Below are positions 63,173 to 64,000 of a DNA stretch of 64,000 nt, in pieces. The notes under the pieces were generated by a model that ran no database searches, had not been told where the DNA came from, and saw nothing but the letters and a program-made list of their open reading frames with translations. The position numbers and the translations under genes are program-made. The DNA lies in assembly GCF_900465315.1 (NCBI RefSeq), contig NZ_UBIX01000007.1. One strand, written 5' to 3'. The stretch is from Asaia bogorensis_B (GTDB taxonomy: Bacteria; Pseudomonadota; Alphaproteobacteria; Acetobacterales; Acetobacteraceae). Positions within the stretch are counted from its first letter, which is position 1. Every line of letters begins with the position of its first letter.

Positions 63173-64000
63173 ATGGGTTTCGATCAAGTGGCCGCCGGTA
63201 TCGATATCGGCAGCACCAATCTCAAAGCCATCATCATCACCCCTGAGGGGATGGTCGTGGGCCGCGCCTCGGTTCCCACACCCAGACGCCCGTCCGACCA
63301 GATGATCGATGCCACATGTCTGTTCAGCGAGGTGAATGGCCTGCTGAACAGGCTATGTGGCAGCCGTTACCGCATACGGGCCATCAGCACGGCGGGCATT
63401 GGCGAGGATGGCACGCTTGTGGACGCGCAGCTGCGACCACTCTCTGCCGCTCTTCCCTGGTTTGCCACCGAGCGACAGGCGCTATTCGAGATGTTGTCTC
63501 CGTCGCTTGCGCCCTCACCCCTGACAGGGATCGACCCTGATCCGTTTCGCACCCTGACGGGCTGGTACTGGGCGGCCAGACAGGAGGGACATGAGCACGC
63601 CTATGCCTGGCTGGCTTTGTCGGATTACGCGGCGGCGCAGTGGTGCCAGTCCGCTTTCATGAGCGACTCACTGGCCGCCCGCACAGCGGCCTACCTGCCA
63701 CAATCCGGCGCATGGGACGACGCCCGCGTGACTGCCAGCCTTGGTAAACGCAGTCTCCTGCCCCCTGTCGTCCGGACAGGGCATGTTGTCGGCCCCGTCA
63801 CCCGCACGGGCTCGGCAAATCCAGTTTTCGCCCCCGACGCCCTCGTGGTAGCCGGGGGGCACGATCACCCTACAGGTGGGTGGGGCATCACACAGCTGAG
63901 CCCCACGGCCATTCTAGATTCCATGGGTACAGCGGAAGTCGTCGTCACGCAGAACGCGCCGTATCCTGTACCCTTCCCGGCAGGCATCGATGTCGCACCA
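63173..64000 (+). CDS. FGGY family carbohydrate kinase, N-terminal 276 residues (cut by window end)
   Basis: The frame begins MGFDQVAAGIDIGSTNLKAI and runs open to the window end. The N-terminal DIGSTNLK phosphate loop and the later GGHDHPTGGWG segment match the FGGY fold (xylulokinase, LsrK, gluconokinase relatives). It probably phosphorylates the ketose formed by the dehydrogenase. The sugar cannot be named from this half alone. It lies 47 nt downstream of the aldolase in what seems one operon. Confidence 0.82.
   Translation, partial: MGFDQVAAGIDIGSTNLKAIIITPEGMVVGRASVPTPRRPSDQMIDATCLFSEVNGLLNRLCGSRYRIRAISTAGIGEDGTLVDAQLRPLSAALPWFATERQALFEMLSPSLAPSPLTGIDPDPFRTLTGWYWAARQEGHEHAYAWLALSDYAAAQWCQSAFMSDSLAARTAAYLPQSGAWDDARVTASLGKRSLLPPVVRTGHVVGPVTRTGSANPVFAPDALVVAGGHDHPTGGWGITQLSPTAILDSMGTAEVVVTQNAPYPVPFPAGIDVAP

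Overview
The window is chromosomal DNA of an alphaproteobacterium, most likely an acetic acid bacterium (Acetobacteraceae). This rests on the style of the ribosomal and RNA polymerase proteins, the DUF3576-leuS-lptE-holA cluster, a GST-like FzlA division protein together with MinCDE, a NodT-type RND efflux operon and a sugar-alcohol catabolic cluster. The genus is inferred, not proven. The sequence is a draft: two single-N joins inside the RND permease gene each flank a 249-bp exact duplication.

Layout. (1) Positions 1-22873, all minus strand, hold one long translation/transcription block. In transcription order it is rplK-rplA-rplJ-rplL-rpoB-rpoC, then rpsL-rpsG-tuf-rpsJ-rplC-rplD-rplW-rplB-rpsS-rplV-rpsC-rplP-rpmC-rpsQ-rplN-rplX-rplE-rpsN-rpsH-rplF-rplR-rpsE-rpmD-rplO (cut by the window edge). 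fusA is missing from the str segment, and secE-nusG are not upstream of rplK. Good sigma70-type promoters are visible before rplK and rpsL, and hairpins follow tuf, rpoC, rplL and rplE. (2) 23012-32090 holds an OmpR-type response regulator and histidine kinase followed by a tripartite RND efflux operon (permease, adaptor, outer-membrane factor). (3) 32139-38814 holds rmuC, a small cysteine-rich lipoprotein, a PfpI/DJ-1 protein, a BaiN-type flavoprotein, fzlA and, divergently, minC-minD-minE-yidB-like. (4) 38914-46624 holds a Tat-exported Yellow/MRJP-family protein, a TonB-dependent receptor and a four-gene Dpp/Opp-type ABC importer without a binding-protein gene. (5) 46776-53893 holds holA, lptE, leuS, a DUF3576 lipoprotein and a large BTAD-type regulator. 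(6) 54198-54505 is a tRNA-Arg(CCU) gene split by a 231-nt group I intron. (7) 54667-57927 holds a small membrane protein, a dicarboxylate/amino-acid:cation symporter and an AnsP-like permease. (8) 58394-64000 holds a carbohydrate cluster: DhaKL triose kinase, GntR/UTRA regulator, zinc polyol dehydrogenase, class I aldolase and an FGGY kinase cut by the window end.

How the parts work together. The last cluster can be read as a complete route: dehydrogenase (polyol to ketose), FGGY kinase (ketose to ketose phosphate), aldolase (to dihydroxyacetone phosphate plus an aldehyde or triose), and DhaKL (phosphorylates the free triose). The GntR protein would control it through inverted GTACGTACAGAC elements in the divergent promoter region. 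The order of steps and the substrate are inferred. The two most notable items are the intron-containing tRNA and this catabolic cluster.
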